NCBI GenBank assembly: GCA_026315105.1
Contig: CM048744.1
Coordinates: 656,149,676 to 656,213,675 of the forward strand
Direction of reading: 5' to 3'
Source of the DNA: Locusta migratoria
Lineage: Eukaryota > Arthropoda > Insecta > Orthoptera > Acrididae
DNA: 64,000 bases
Shown here: piece by piece, positions 33,480 to 44,540 of the stretch
Position numbering within the stretch: the first letter of the stretch is position 1
Layout: each line of letters starts with the position of its first letter
Position numbers and translations under genes: made by a program
The notes under the pieces: model-generated
Database searches by the model: none
Told to the model about the DNA's origin: nothing
What the model saw: the letters and a program-made list of their open reading frames with translations, nothing else

Positions 33480-34319
33480 GAATATTATTGGACTAAAGAA
33501 TAAAATAGATGAGCTTTTGGTTTAGATGATATACAAACTGATATTGTAATAGATATACTATGCCTGTCTGAGCATCACATTGTCACTGGTATGAAAAATG
33601 TGACTGTCAGTGGGTATAAATTAGCATCAAATGTAAGTAGAGATAATAAGGTAAGATGAGGAGTTGCCACGTATGTAAAAAGCTATCACAGTGTAAAAAA
33701 TTTAGAAACAAAAAAGTTTTGTGTTTAGTAACATATTGTAGCATTTGCCTGCCAGCTTACACTAAATGATGATTATCTTATAATTGTAACAGTATATAGG
33801 TCCCCTTCAGGAAATTTCCAGGTATTTCTGGAAAACTTGAATGCCTTGTTGTGCTGTCTGTCAGATAGGGGGAAGCAAATTATTATTTGTGGTGATTTCA
33901 ATGTTGATTCACTGAAAGAGTGTAATAGAAAGAAAGACCTAGAAGTCTTACTTGGCTCATTCAATCTGACATCCGTTATTGATTTTCTTACTCGGATAGG
34001 AAAGGACAGCAGTACATTGATAGATAACTTCTTTATAGATCAATATAAGTTTAACAACGTAAATGCTTGTCCTGTTGAGAATGGTCTTTCTGATCCTGGT
34101 GCACAGCTAGTAACAGTATATGACATAGCTCTGTTCAGTAATTCGAAACAATGTTCCAGAGTTCTGTACTTCATTAATGACTTAACAACTACAAATTTCA
34201 AAGAAAGCCTACAGCAGTTAGACTGGGATAAGGTTTATAAGAAACATGATGTTAATTTAAAATATAACTTATTTCATGATACATTTGTAAGGGTATTTGA
34301 AAACTGTTTCCCCAATTAA
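33480..34319 (+). pseudogene. LINE copy 3 endonuclease domain
   Basis: Fragments in changing frames to 33830 (HRNIIGLKNKIDEL, LCLSEHHI, VSGYKLAS), then an open 160-codon stretch 33837-34319. Blocks: YRSPSGNFQVFLENLN (33795), KQIIICGDFNVDSL (GDFN kept), TLIDNFFID, and GLSDPGAQLV, where GLSDHxA is usual: the catalytic His of SDH is Pro. The expected Glu block reads SEHH. Degenerate and inactive. Confidence 0.75.
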
Positions 34320-34739
34320 TTAGTTAAATATAGTTGTACGAAACCACGAAAAAAAAAAGAAAAAAACAATAGCTTACTAAAGGAATAAAAATATCTTGTA
34401 ATCAAAAAAAGGCGAACTAGATCTATCTGGAAGAAAGAGTAATAAACCCAAAACAATCAAATATTATAAAAACTACTGTGCTACATTAAAAAAACTTATT
34501 AAAAATCCAGAAGCATGTGCATCATGTCTGAGATTAGTTCCTCTGATAATAAAATTAAAACAATTTGGAATATTATCAAAAAGGAGACTTGGTAACCAAG
34601 AGCAGTGGAAGAGGTTATTACCATCAAAACAAATGAAATTTTAGTAACAAAAAGTCAGAAATTGAAAACATATTTAATGATTACTTTTTATATGTTGTAG
34701 AGAAAATAGGATCTAAATGTTCATTAGAAAGAGGCCATA

Positions 34740-36803
34740 CCTACACAATTATATACAATTGAAATTCAACCCACCTCTCTTTCAGAAATTAGGAAAATAA
34801 TAAACTCTCTCAAGAGTAAAAGGTCACAGGGGATTGATGGCATTAAAAACTTGTTCCCAAGAGATAAGTAGGATTCTCAGTCATATATGTAATAGCTCTT
34901 TATAGCAGGGTATTTTCCCGGATAGACAGAAATATGCTGTCGTTAAACCTTTGCATTAGATAGGGTATATGTCTGATGTTAACACCTACTGCCCCATCTC
35001 ACTTCTGACAACATTATCCAAAATGTTTGAAAAAAGTTATGTATTCTCGATTTGGTTCACATATTACTAAAAATAAAGTTTTAACAAAATGTCAGTTTGG
35101 TTTTAAAAAAACTTTTCAACAGAAAATGCTATGTATACCTTCAATGATAAAATATTTAATGCTCCAAATAAGTGGACATCACCAGTTGGGATTTTTTGCG
35201 ATCTCTTACAGGCTTTTGATTGTGTAAATCATATGATTTTTCTACATAATATTAATTATTGTGGTATGAGTGGGACAGTGCACAAATGGTTTAAATCATA
35301 CTTAACTGGAAGAGTGCAGAAAGTTGAAATAAGCAGTCTACATGATATAGAAGAAACAACTAATTCCTCTAACTGGGAAGTTATCAAAAATGGGGTCCCA
35401 CAAGGTTCGGTCTTGGGTCTTTTGCTGTTCTTACATTCACGAAGATGCTAAGCTAGTTCTTTTTGCTGATGATACAAGTGTAGCTATCACGCTTGACAAA
35501 CAGGATTTAACTGATGAAGTTGTAAATGATATTTTTCAGAAAATTATTAAATGGTTGTCTACAAATGGGCGCTCATTAACCCTTTCACTCCGGCGCCCTG
35601 GTTGTTGCGCCGTGTGCTGTGGACGAGCGCCAGTCGCGCCCGGCCGTGCCTGCTGTACGGCGCATTCTCCGCACTCCCCACGGCGCTACTCTGTCCTGCT
35701 TTCACACTCTGTGTTATCGCAATTATTGGACTTTATACTATATATTTATTAGGGAAAATACATTTGGAATAGAAACAGTTTTATTCCTTCTTTCAGATAA
35801 TTCACGTAATTTTTGCGTAAATTCTAAAAGATCCAAGTTTTGGATTCAGCTCTGGTTGGATGTGGACGTTATGATTATAAACGCATATTTCACTTGTTAA
35901 ATAATATTTATTTACAATTGCTTTACGTTACATTTCAGTAGCATTACATTACGATGTATGACGCGAGGCGGAACTGCTACAGCAGTCCACCGGCTGGGCG
36001 GCACAGGCAGCACTCGACTGCTGCAGCAGTCCACCGGCTGTGGAGCACATTCGCTTCCGACTTCTGCACAAGTTCACCGTAGCGAAAGGGTTAAACTTTG
36101 ATAAAACCCGGTATATACAGTTTTATACAGTACATGGCACGACACCATTAATAAATTTAGACTTTGAACATAAATTTGTAGCTAAGGTAGAATATTACAA
36201 AAGTTTAAGATGTTTGCATTGACTAGGGATTGAATTGGAAGAAACACATTGAAGATCTACTGAAATTTGAGTTCAGCTACTTATGCTATAACGATCATTA
36301 CAAAATTTGGTTATATACATCCCAGTAAATAAGCTTACTATGCCTATCTTCATTCACTTCTTTCATAAGGGATTATATTCGGGCAATTCAACATTCAGTG
36401 AAAAAGTATTCTTTGTATAAAGCCACGTAATCAGAATAATTGCTAGAGCCCACCCAAGAGCATCCTGCAGACATTTATTTAGGGATCTAGGGATCTTCAC
36501 TGTAGCTTCACAATATATATTTATTCGCTAATGAAATTTGTTATTAACAATCCAACCCAATTCAAAAGTAATAGCAGCGTGCATATGTACAACACTAGGA
36601 GAAGGCGTGATATTCACAATTCAAGGTTAAATCTAACTTTGGCACAGAAAGGGGTGAATTATGCTGCCACAAAAGATTTCGGTCACTTACCAAGTAGCAT
36701 CAAAAGTCTGACAGATAGCCAACTAGTATTTAAAAAGTATTTAGAGGAATTTCTGAATAGCAACTACATCTACAAAGTAGATGAATTTTTAGATAAAACT
36801 TAA
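34740..36803 (+). pseudogene. LINE copy 3 reverse transcriptase, interrupted
   Basis: Words in order across frames: LSEIRKIINSLKSKRSQGID (34765), CPISLLTTLSKMFEK (34992), KCQFGFKK, an F/Y-rich stretch ending AFDCVNHM (block A Asp, 35213), WFKSYLTGRVQKVEI, IKNGVPQGSVLGLLLF (block B), KLVLFADDTSVA (block C, about 35455). A 511-bp MITE follows, then NFDKTRYIQF (36095), WKKHIEDLLK and a last open frame 36531-36803 with VHMYNTRRRRDIH, GVNYAATKDFGHLPSSIK and FKKYLEEFL. That C-terminal block is characteristic of this LINE group. Confidence 0.8.
35580..36090. mobile_element. piggyBac-type MITE (511 bp) with TTAA target sites
   Basis: Seen: TTAA at 35576-35579 and 36091-36094; element ends CCCTTTCACTCCGG and GTAGCGAAAGGG are imperfect inverted repeats starting CCC. 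Joining across one TTAA restores the LINE reading frame (RSL to NFDKTRYIQF), which proves the insertion and its edges. Internally GC-rich at both ends, AT-rich in the middle, with an 18-bp direct repeat (CAGCAGTCCACCGGCTG) near 35978 and 36022. No transposase. Confidence 0.88.
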
Positions 36804-36995
36804 AATAAAAAAAATAAATAAATAAAAAACAATAATAAAATAATATACAAAAATAAAGATCAATAAAAAATAAAAATAAAAAAATCCTTAAAATATTGAT
36901 TGTCATATATAGACAACATTTACTGAACTGACTCGTTCCACATTATTACGAAATGTCATATATATGATCTATGGAACAAGAATTAATCTAATCTA

Positions 36996-37452
36996 CGAAA
37001 CTATTATTCTACCAGTTTTGCTGTATGGGTGTGAGACTTGGTCTCTCACTTTCCAAAATGAAAAACAGTTTCGAGTATTTGAAAACAAAATTTTGGGAGA
37101 AAAAATGGATGACATTAGCGGGGAGTGGCGAAACTGCGCAACGAAGAGGTTCACGAACTGTATTCAAGCCCGAACATATTCAGTGTTATCAAATCACGTA
37201 GGCTGAGATGGGCGGGTCACGTAGCTAGAACGCTTGAAGGCAGGGCAGCGCCCAGTTTTGTTAGGGCACTTAAAGGGAAAGCGTCCTATGGGGAGACCGA
37301 GGCGTAGATGGGAGGACAATGTGAAGGCTGATTTGAGGAGTCTAGGAATTGAAGGCGACTGGAAGGAAATAGCGCAAGACAGGGACCGATGGTGAAAACA
37401 TGTTGCTGCGGTAATGGAGTTTCAAGTCTGGCATGACCAGTTAGTTAGTTAG
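36996..37452 (+). pseudogene. 5'-truncated LINE, C-terminal end with TTAG tail
   Basis: IYETIILPVLLYGCETWSL, FRVFENKILG, then after a shift KLRNEEVHELYSSPNIFSVI, KSRRLRWAGHVAR, RPRRRWEDNVK, DWKEIAQDRDRW and a short end. The block order ETWSL, RWAGHVAR, PRRRWED, AQDRDRW is typical of an insect LINE ORF2 C-terminus. It ends in CCAGTTAGTTAGTTAG (37437-37452), a terminal microsatellite. It abuts the 3' end of LINE copy 3 exactly at about 36995. Confidence 0.75.
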
Positions 37453-37594
37453 CTATCCTTGCATATTCATTTCTCAGATCGTCTACATTTCTCACAGTAC
37501 TGTCATCTTACTCATTAGAACCGTCCTATACGTGAGTGGCACACTTAATATCCTCGGATACGTTAATTACCCGGTAGGACTTCTATGTCTTTTA

Positions 37595-37922
37595 CCGAGG
37601 AAGATTGGGCGGTGGTATCACACTGGACTCGTATTTAGGGCTTCCGTGGTTCAAACCCGCCTCCGACCATTCATATTAGGTTTTACACCATTTCTCCAAA
37701 TCGCCGGGCTGGTTGCTTCCTTTCTTCGCCATCCTTAATCATTTTTTTAAGTACTAAGGACGGCACAAATATCCATGCCCGAGGGGGGATTCGAACCCCC
37801 GACCATAGTGGCCGTGCAGACCGTGACTGGAGCGCCTCAGTCTCCTCGGCCACCGCGGCCGGCGCTTCGTCTCTAATGACCAGGATGTGGACGGGCCGTT
37901 AAACCCTAATCTTCCTTCCTCT
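37595..37922 (+). mobile_element. SINE family B copy, split by a family A SINE
   Basis: CCGAGGAAGATTGGGCGGTG, ACACTGGACTCGTATT, GGTTCAAACCCGCC (box B), AGGTTTTACACCATTTCTCC and GGTTGCTTCC before the interruption; CTCTAATGACCAGGATGTGG and ACGGGCCGTTAAACC after it. Same order as the family B copy at 8.3 kb and the 3' piece at 62.2 kb. Confidence 0.7.
37752..37862 (-). mobile_element. tRNA-derived SINE (family A), partial, nested in family B
   Basis: GGACGGCACAAATATCCATG, GGGGGGATTCGAACCCCC and CACCGCGGCCGG, but no CAAATGTTTG tail: 3' truncated. Very close in sequence to the copy at 8.0-8.2 kb, including the GTGCAGACCGTGACTGGAG head variant. Confidence 0.85.
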
Positions 37923-37959
37923 ATGTCGCCTGTGGCCCAACTTGTGTTTCTTAACAAAA

Positions 37960-38372
37960 GTATAGTGTTTCACATTGTCATAATAAGAAGTAAGGAGCGT
38001 GTTGCCGGATTCCCGGGAAGCCTGGGCTGGCCACAGGGACTGAGCCGTGCGGACTTGTGAGTTAGGCAGAGCCAGCCGGCTGCACGAAGTTGTCCAGCGG
38101 GCCTCCAGAGACACACGGCGGACAAGTTTTAATGGCGCCGCCGCGCCGCGCCGCTGCGCTCGCCAGCACGAGTTGGCGGCCGGCTCACATAAAATCCCCC
38201 TCCTGCACTTCCTCATTAATACAACATCAGGCGCATCGCTGAGTGTGCAGTCATTCCCACTCGGAAAAATCGCAGTAATCCCCATTAAGCCTAGTATATA
38301 GAGGATCCAACAAGTGCTTTAGCATCAAATTTTATCAACACTCCCCTGCTTGAAAGTTGTACAGTATCAATC
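37960..38372. other. CpG-rich patch, function unknown
   Basis: 38040-38200 is strongly GC- and CpG-rich (GGCGCCGCCGCGCCGCGCCG near 38132), unlike its AT-rich neighbours. Open frames on both strands here are a consequence of composition. No repeat identified. Confidence 0.4.
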
Positions 38373-38571
38373 CCGCCGCGGAGGAACGGCCGAGCGCATT
38401 TAGGCGCTATGCTACGATGTGCGTGGCCCGTTTCACGTCGGGGGTTCGAATCCCACCTCGGGCATGGATGTTTGTGGTGTCTTTAGCGTAAATTAGTTCA
38501 TAAGCAGTTTGTAATTTTAGGGACTGATGAACCCGCAGTTAAGTCCCATAAGCTTTACAAACATTTGAACA
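38373..38571 (+). mobile_element. tRNA-derived SINE (family A)
   Basis: CGCCGCGGAGGAACGGCCG head, GGGGGTTCGAATCCCACC box B at about 38441, ACAAACATTTGAAC tail. Near full length. Confidence 0.9.
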
Positions 38572-38574
38572 TTC

Positions 38575-39013
38575 AATATTCACAGGATATATGACATCAA
38601 CTGCGATTGGGCAAAGCTGAAAATGTGTACCCAGTCGGAATTCGAACCCGGGTCTCCTGCTTTCTAGGCAGTTGCGCTGACCCCTACACCACTGGGGACA
38701 CAGTGATCACCGCACCTGCAAGGACTACCTAAGCATGCCTCCCGTCAGATACAAATTCCCAGCTTCGCCCTGCCCACAGTGCTCAAACTCGTAGTTATGA
38801 AACTAATTCTCGTAAGAGTAAGGGCTTCAAACTTGCCCAACCCTCCGCACTACGATAGGATCATTGCCAGTCACCGGCATATTATATATATATACATATG
38901 GCGTCTGTTCCGAAAGAACAGTTGATGTCATATATTCTGTGAATATTAAATAATAACAACTACAGGATCAGAAGGGACGTCTGTTCTTTTGGAACAGACG
39001 CCACATGTATATA
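38575..39013. mobile_element. inverted-repeat element carrying a tRNA-like unit
   Basis: AATATTCACAGGATATATGA (38575) and the complement of TCATATATTCTGTGAATATT (38929-38948) are inverted repeats of 28 bp. A second, interlocking pair is GGCGTCTGTTCCGAAAGAAC (38899) with the complement of GTTCTTTTGGAACAGACGCC (38982-39001). Inside, on the minus strand, 38632-38706 resembles a tRNA with box B GGTTCGAATTCC. Overall a nonautonomous element of locust type, class unresolved (SINE/MITE composite). Confidence 0.6.
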
Positions 39014-39540
39014 TTTGAACATTCAATCCGTGAGTTCAAAAATTGCCTTTTTTTACATATTGTGCCATTTTTTTAATTCGTAAAGTAAAAATGGGGTAAA
39101 ACTTATACTCATGCTATCGGATTTTAGCAAATTTTTAATGTCTGCAAGTACGGGGATCAATTCTACCTTCATTCCGTGGCTACGTTATTCTGAATGACTT
39201 CCAAAATAGTTTTAAGGAACTTTGTAGAAATTTTAAAATATATTCTTCTATTCTTTTTCATAACTGTGACCTACTGGTTTCTTGTTCAGCGCAAGTAGCC
39301 GTTCCCGTACGTCTCGCTGCTTCTTAACGGAGCCAAAGGGTAGGGGCAGCAGCTTACTCCTCTACCTTCGTTATCCCATCGAGCTATTCAGTTCAAACCT
39401 TTTCGTCAAAGTGAATGGGTGCCAACGAGTTGTGGGCCAGTTGTGTTTTTGTTTCAGCACAAGTAGAAACTAATTTCAGACTTAAAGCCTTGGTAGAGGA
39501 ATGCAACCGTGATGATGCAAAATATAAAAATGATTCTGAA

Positions 39541-39719
39541 GAATGTTCAAATGTTTGTAAATATGTGAGACTTAACTTCTTAGGTAATTAGTCCCTAGGC
39601 TTACAAACTAGTTAAAGTATGTTAAATTAACTCAAGGGGAACACACACACCCATGCCAGTGGGAGTACTCGAACCTCCGCAGCAAGACGCCTTAGAATGC
39701 TCGGCCACTCCACCGCGGC
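39541..39719 (-). mobile_element. tRNA-derived SINE (family A), diverged
   Basis: AATGTTCAAATGTTTGTAAA tail, GTACTCGAACCTCC box B, CCACTCCACCGCGGC head. Flanks AAAAATGATTCTGA (39525) and AAAAATGGTCCTAA (39720) may be an aged target duplication. Confidence 0.75.
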
Positions 39720-39733
39720 AAAAATGGTCCTAA

Positions 39734-40109
39734 AAATGCTTTTAGGTTGGTGTAATAATCTTATAGCTGTTGAATGTAGATTATTTATTAAAATTTCCCT
39801 AAATGCTACGGTTACAAAAACTTTGACGGGGTCCTCACTGAGAGGAAGATGATGATGGGTCTGATGAGGAACTCTGAAACATGGGCGTTGATGAGGAATG
39901 CCCGGTAATGACCGTTCTGAGGTAACGTGTGTTGTGTATACCAAAGCTTACACATCACTTCCATTACAGGCGATGAACGAAGTCTGCCGCAGACCTGGGG
40001 CGGCAAAACAAGATGAGTCCCCAACCGTCCATTTGGTAATAGATATGTTACTAAAAATAAAGTTACTTTCGAGATTTGGATGCTACCCATAGCGAGATTC
40101 AAAGGCGGT

Positions 40110-40110
<1 letters not shown>
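39734..40110. other. unassigned sequence before a long poly-A tract
   Basis: No supported gene. Because it ends in 56 A residues it could be the body of a retroposed transcript, but I recognise no coding sequence. Confidence 0.3.

Positions 40111-40166
<56 letters not shown>
40111..40166. repeat. poly-A tract, 56 A
   Basis: Uninterrupted A run followed by GAGAGAGA. Either a retroposon tail or an expanded mononucleotide repeat. Confidence 0.95.
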
Positions 40167-40169
<3 letters not shown>

Positions 40170-40719
40170 AGAGATATTCTTTCGAGATATTCGGAAGCCT
40201 CCCAAGACGAGAGGCTCGTGGCTGTCGGCTTCCTTCCGCCTCCCACGTAATCCGCCACTACAGGCGTGACAGGTTCATGGAGCTACTACATAGTCTTGAA
40301 GCTAATCTAGGAAGTTAGAAACTAATCACTTTGAAACATTGAGCAGCTGAGACTGAAAAGTAAACGATAAATAAAATACGAGTACTCGTGCTTAAATATT
40401 AATGGAGCTGCTGAAGTTTCTCGTCACGTATATCTCGACTGCGGTTGCCTTTCATTATCGCCAAGTTAACTTCTGGGTGCTTTATTTTCACTACAGAATA
40501 CAACACTTGCCAAGTAAAAGAATTTTTAGTCAGTTTACTGCATCCACGCGAACGCAAGCTTGGCGCAGTTAAAACCTGAAAAGAGATTGAACAAGTGTTT
40601 CTCATAGGAAAGATGTGCGAAGTTAACAAATTTGTCCCACATGTGGCCTATGGAAATGCAAGTTGAAGTCCAGAGTGGATATCTGTCTATACAACTATAA
40701 TTTTTCGAGAGGGAATAAC
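40167..40719. other. unassigned spacer
   Basis: No supported feature. Confidence 0.3.
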
Positions 40720-40875
40720 CGCACGGTCTGAGACGCAATTCACGGAGGTTAGCGTCCTCCCTCTGGCATGGTTATGTATGTTGTTCTTAGCATAAGTTAG
40801 TTGAAGCGGTTTGTAAGTATAGGATCCGATCATCTCAGCAGTTTGCTCACTTCGGTTTAAAAAAATTTTGAACTA
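40720..40875 (+). mobile_element. diverged SINE family A relative
   Basis: CCTCTGGCATGGTTATGTAT, TTAGCATAAGTTAGTTGAAG, GTTTGTAAGTATAGGATCCG match the post-tRNA part of family A (CTCGGGCATGGATGTTTGTG, TTTAGTATAAGTTAGTTCAT). The tRNA head is barely recognisable. Confidence 0.5.
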
Positions 40876-41694
40876 TAATTTTCTGCTGTCTTTCCTTATT
40901 CATAGTATTGTTCTTGATGAACGTGTACATTGTTTTAATATTTGTATCGGAGGTAAGAAAAAGTGGCAGTGCGAATGTAAGATAGAAAACCACACCATAA
41001 TAATAATAATTATTATTATTTTATAGCGTCGTTAGTTTCATTCTTACTGATTGAGGTACGGAACCCTAGAAAGGGTGTAATAGAGCACACCATGGAACAT
41101 GATGACGCCTTAAGAGAAGGGAAAAACAACATTGAAAGTGAGGTGCTTACGTTACTTCATACAGATAATGAAAGACGCGTGCGAATTTGCGATTCTTTAG
41201 GGGCCCATATCTCATATTCTGTTCATCTCAGAGTGAAGGGGTAAATAGTTCTGGTTAGATCTTGGTTTAGCGATCATTTGTGTACATATTAGAAGAATTG
41301 GGTATACTATAGCTATCATACAATACACCGTCAAAATTTTCAAAGTTACACACTTCCTGGAGCCCACCCAATTGAGCAAATCAGTTGGCTATTGTACATG
41401 ACGTGCAGTCTATGGTGGGCTTCAAACGGCTAACAAAAGCACCATTCATTCATGGACGATTCCTGAGAAAATCTCAGAAAACCATGATTTTTGGGTACCA
41501 AGGAAAAAAAACGAATTGTGGGGATGGTCACTTCAATACTTTCTATTCATTGCAAATCATCGAAATTTTTACCATATGTTCCTATGATGATATTCTCGAG
41601 GCCGTTTTTAAATTTTTGCGATATCGTTAACCGTTACCGACATACAGAGGTTGAAACTTACATAGTTTTGCACAAATCACAAAACCCATGACTG
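40876..41694. other. unassigned spacer
   Basis: AATAATAATAATTATTATTA at 40999-41018 is a small palindromic microsatellite. Nothing else supported. A SINE head fragment (CCTCGACCACTGCGGCTGG) may lie at 41709-41727. Confidence 0.3.
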
Positions 41695-41764
41695 GCACGC
41701 TGCAGACCGCCTCGACCACTGCGGCTGGCCCCGAGGCCATGCAGCTCTACTGTATGAATATACG

Positions 41765-44540
41765 ATGATGGCATCCTCTCGGGTAAAATATTCCGGAGGT
41801 AAAATAATCCCCCATTCGTATCTCCGGGTAGGGACTACTCAGGAGGATGTGGTCATCAGGAAATACAACACCGGCATTCTACGGATCGGAGCGTGGAATG
41901 TCAGATATCATAATCGGGTAGTGAAGTTAGAAAATTTAAAAGAGAAATGGATAGATCGAAGTTTTATATAGTGGGGGATTAGTGAGGTTCGGTTGCAGGA
42001 TTTCTGGTCAAGAGAGACACGAAGCCAACACCAACCACAGTAGTACAGGTTTATATGCCAACTAGCTCTGCCGATGATGAGGAGATCAAAGAAATGTATG
42101 AGGAGATAAAGGAAATTATTCAGACAATTACGGGAGAGGAAAACTTAATTTTTATGGGAGACTGAAATTCGGAAGTAGGAAAAGGAAGGGAAGATAGTAG
42201 GTGAATATGGACTGGGCAAAACAAATGGAAGAGGTAGCCGCCTGGTAGAATTTTGCACGGAACATAATTTAGTTATAACAAACACCTGGTTTGAGAGTCA
42301 CGAAAGAAGGTTGTATACATGGAAGAGACCAGGAGACAGCGGTGGGTACCAGATAGATTTTATAATGGTAAGACAGAGATTTCGGAACCAGGTTTTAAAC
42401 TGTAAGACATACCCAGGTGCAGATATAGGCTCTGACCATAACTTATTGGTCATTAACTGTAGGCTGAAACTGAAAAAAACAACAGAAAAGTAGGAAAATA
42501 AGGAGGTGGGACTTGGATAAATTGAGAGAACCTGAAGTTATTGAGAATTTAAGAGGGAGCTTTAGGCAACAATTAACAGAAACGGGGGGAAATAAAACAG
42601 TAGAAGAGGAATGGGTAGCATTGAGAGATGAAATAGTGAAGGCAGAAGAGGACAAAATAGGCAGTAACTCAAGACCTACAAAAAATCCTTGGATATCACA
42701 GGAAATACTAAATTTAATTGATGAAAGGAGAAAATATAAAAATGAAGTAAATGAAACAGGCAAATGAAGTACAGACGTCTAAGAAATGAGATTGACAGGA
42801 AGTGCAAAATAGCTAAGCAGGAGAGGCTAGAAGGCAAATGCAAGTCAGTAGAAATATGTACAAATAAGGGAAGAAAGAGACATTTGGAGACAAGGAAAGC
42901 AGCTGTATGAAATAAATAAAGAACTCAGATGGAAAACCAGTTCGCAGCAAAGAAGGGAAAGCTGAAAGGTGGAAAGAGTATATGAGGGACTCCACAAAGG
43001 AAATAAACTTACAGACAATATTGTAATAAGGAATGAGGAAATAGATGAAGATGAAATACAAGATACTATACTGAAAGAAGAATTTGACAGATCCCTGAAA
43101 GTCCTATGTCGAAACAAGGCCCCCGGAGTAATTGACATTCCCTCAGAACTACTAAAGTCTCTGGGAGAACCAACCATGACAAAACTATTTCCCTTATTAA
43201 GACAGGCGACATACCCTCGGACTTTAAGAAAACTGTAATAATCCCCAGGTGCAGGTGCATACAGGTGTGAAAATTACAGAACCATTAGTTCAATATGTCA
43301 TGGTTGCAAAATTTTAACACGAGAAAAGCTGGTAGAATCTGGCCTCGGGAAAGATAAGTTTGGATTCAAGATAAATGTAGGAACACGGGAGGCAATACTC
43401 ACTTTACGGCTTATCTTAGAAGGTAGATTAATGAAAGGAAAACCTACATTTCTAGCTTTTGTAGATTTGGAGAAAGCTTTTGACAATGTTGATTGGAATA
43501 CACTCTTTCAAATTCTGAAATAAGCAGGAGTAAAATATAGGGAACGGAACGTTATTTACAACTTGTACTAAAACCAGACAGCGGTTATCAGAGTTGAAGG
43601 GCATGAAAGGGATGCAGAGGTTGGGAACGGAGTAAGACAGGGTTGTAGCCTTTCTCCAATGTTATTCAATTTGTACATTGAGCAAGCTATGAAGGAAAAT
43701 AAGGAGAAATTTGGAGAAGGAATTAAAAGTCAGAGTGAAGAAAAAAAAACATTGCGTTTTGCGGATGACGTAATTATCTCAGAGACAGCAAAAGACCTGG
43801 AAGAGCAGTTGAACGGAATGGACAGTGTGTTGAAATGTGCGTAGAAATGAACATTAACAAGAGCAAAACAAGGGTAATGGAGTACAGTCTAAGAAAATCG
43901 GGCGATGCTGAAGGAATTAAATTAGGTAACGAAAGAATAAAGGAGGTAGAAGAGTTTTGTTACTTGGGCAGTAAAATAACATGCGATGGTCGTAGTACAG
44001 AGGATATAAAAGGCAGAATGGCAATTGGAAGAAAAGCAGTTTTGAAGAACCGAAATTTATTAACATCGAGTATTAATCTAAGTGTAAGGAAGTCATTTCT
44101 GAAGGCATTTGTGTGGAGTGTGGCCTTGTATGGGAGCTAAACATGGACTATAAACAGTGTGGACAGGAAGAGGACAGAGGCTTTTGAAATGTGGTGCTAC
44201 ACCAGAAGAATGCTGAAAATTAGGTGGGTGGATCGCATAACTAATGAAGAGGTACTGAACAGAATTCAGGAGAGTAGGAATTTATGGTATACCTTGACGA
44301 AACGAAGTGATCGATTGGTAGAACACATTCTTAGACATCAAGAGATCGTAAATTTAGCAATGGAGGTAACTGTGTGGGGGAAAAATCACAGAGGGAGACC
44401 AATAGATAAATACAGTAAGCAGATTCAAATGGAAGTAGGTTGCAGGTCTTATAAGGAGATGAAGAGGCTTGCTCAAGATAGAGTAGGGTGGAGAGCTTTA
44501 TCAAACCAGTCTGCGGACTGAAGACCACAACAACATCTCT
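41765..44540 (+). mobile_element. RTE-like LINE, near full length but broken into many frames
   Basis: Endonuclease (41765-42493): ILRIGAWNVR, ISEVRL, FMGD-stop-NSEVGK (the W of GDWN is TGA), DSGGYQIDFIMV, GSDHNLLV. RT (42513-43800): KVLCRNKAPGVIDIPSELLK, NYRTISS-like word, FLAFVDLEKAFDNVDW (block A), GVRQGCSLSPMLFNLYIEQ (block B), LRFADDVIIS (block C). C-terminal part (43835-44521): EEFCYLGSKITCDG, TWTINSVDRK, FEMWCY, KIRWVDRITNEEVLN, HILRHQEIVNLAM, GRPIDKY. Ends GAAGACCACAACAACAT, a CAA-type tail. Same family as the minus copy at 14.6-15.8 kb. At least six frame breaks; both RT catalytic Asp blocks survive. Confidence 0.88.

Larger units (their letters stand above)
31957..36994 (+). mobile_element. 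CR1/Jockey-type LINE copy 3, multiply interrupted
   Basis: Order: 5' monomers, ORF1 remnant (32426-33411, split by a SINE at 32700-32894), endonuclease (33480-34319), reverse transcriptase (34740-36803, split by a piggyBac-type MITE at 35580-36090), A-rich 3' UTR (36804-36900), and an end reading GATCTATGGAACAAG then TAATCTAATC. The TAATC terminal repeat and the GGAACAAG motif mark the true 3' end. Older than LINE copy 1, with many frameshifts. Confidence 0.8.

Noticed and set aside
38632..38706. A functional tRNA on the minus strand
   Set aside because: The anticodon stem is only about 4 bp with a mismatch at the fifth pair, and it sits inside an inverted-repeat element; a tRNA-derived repeat fits better.
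40076..40318. An 80-codon open frame with a poly-Lys run
   Set aside because: Created by the 56-base poly-A tract.
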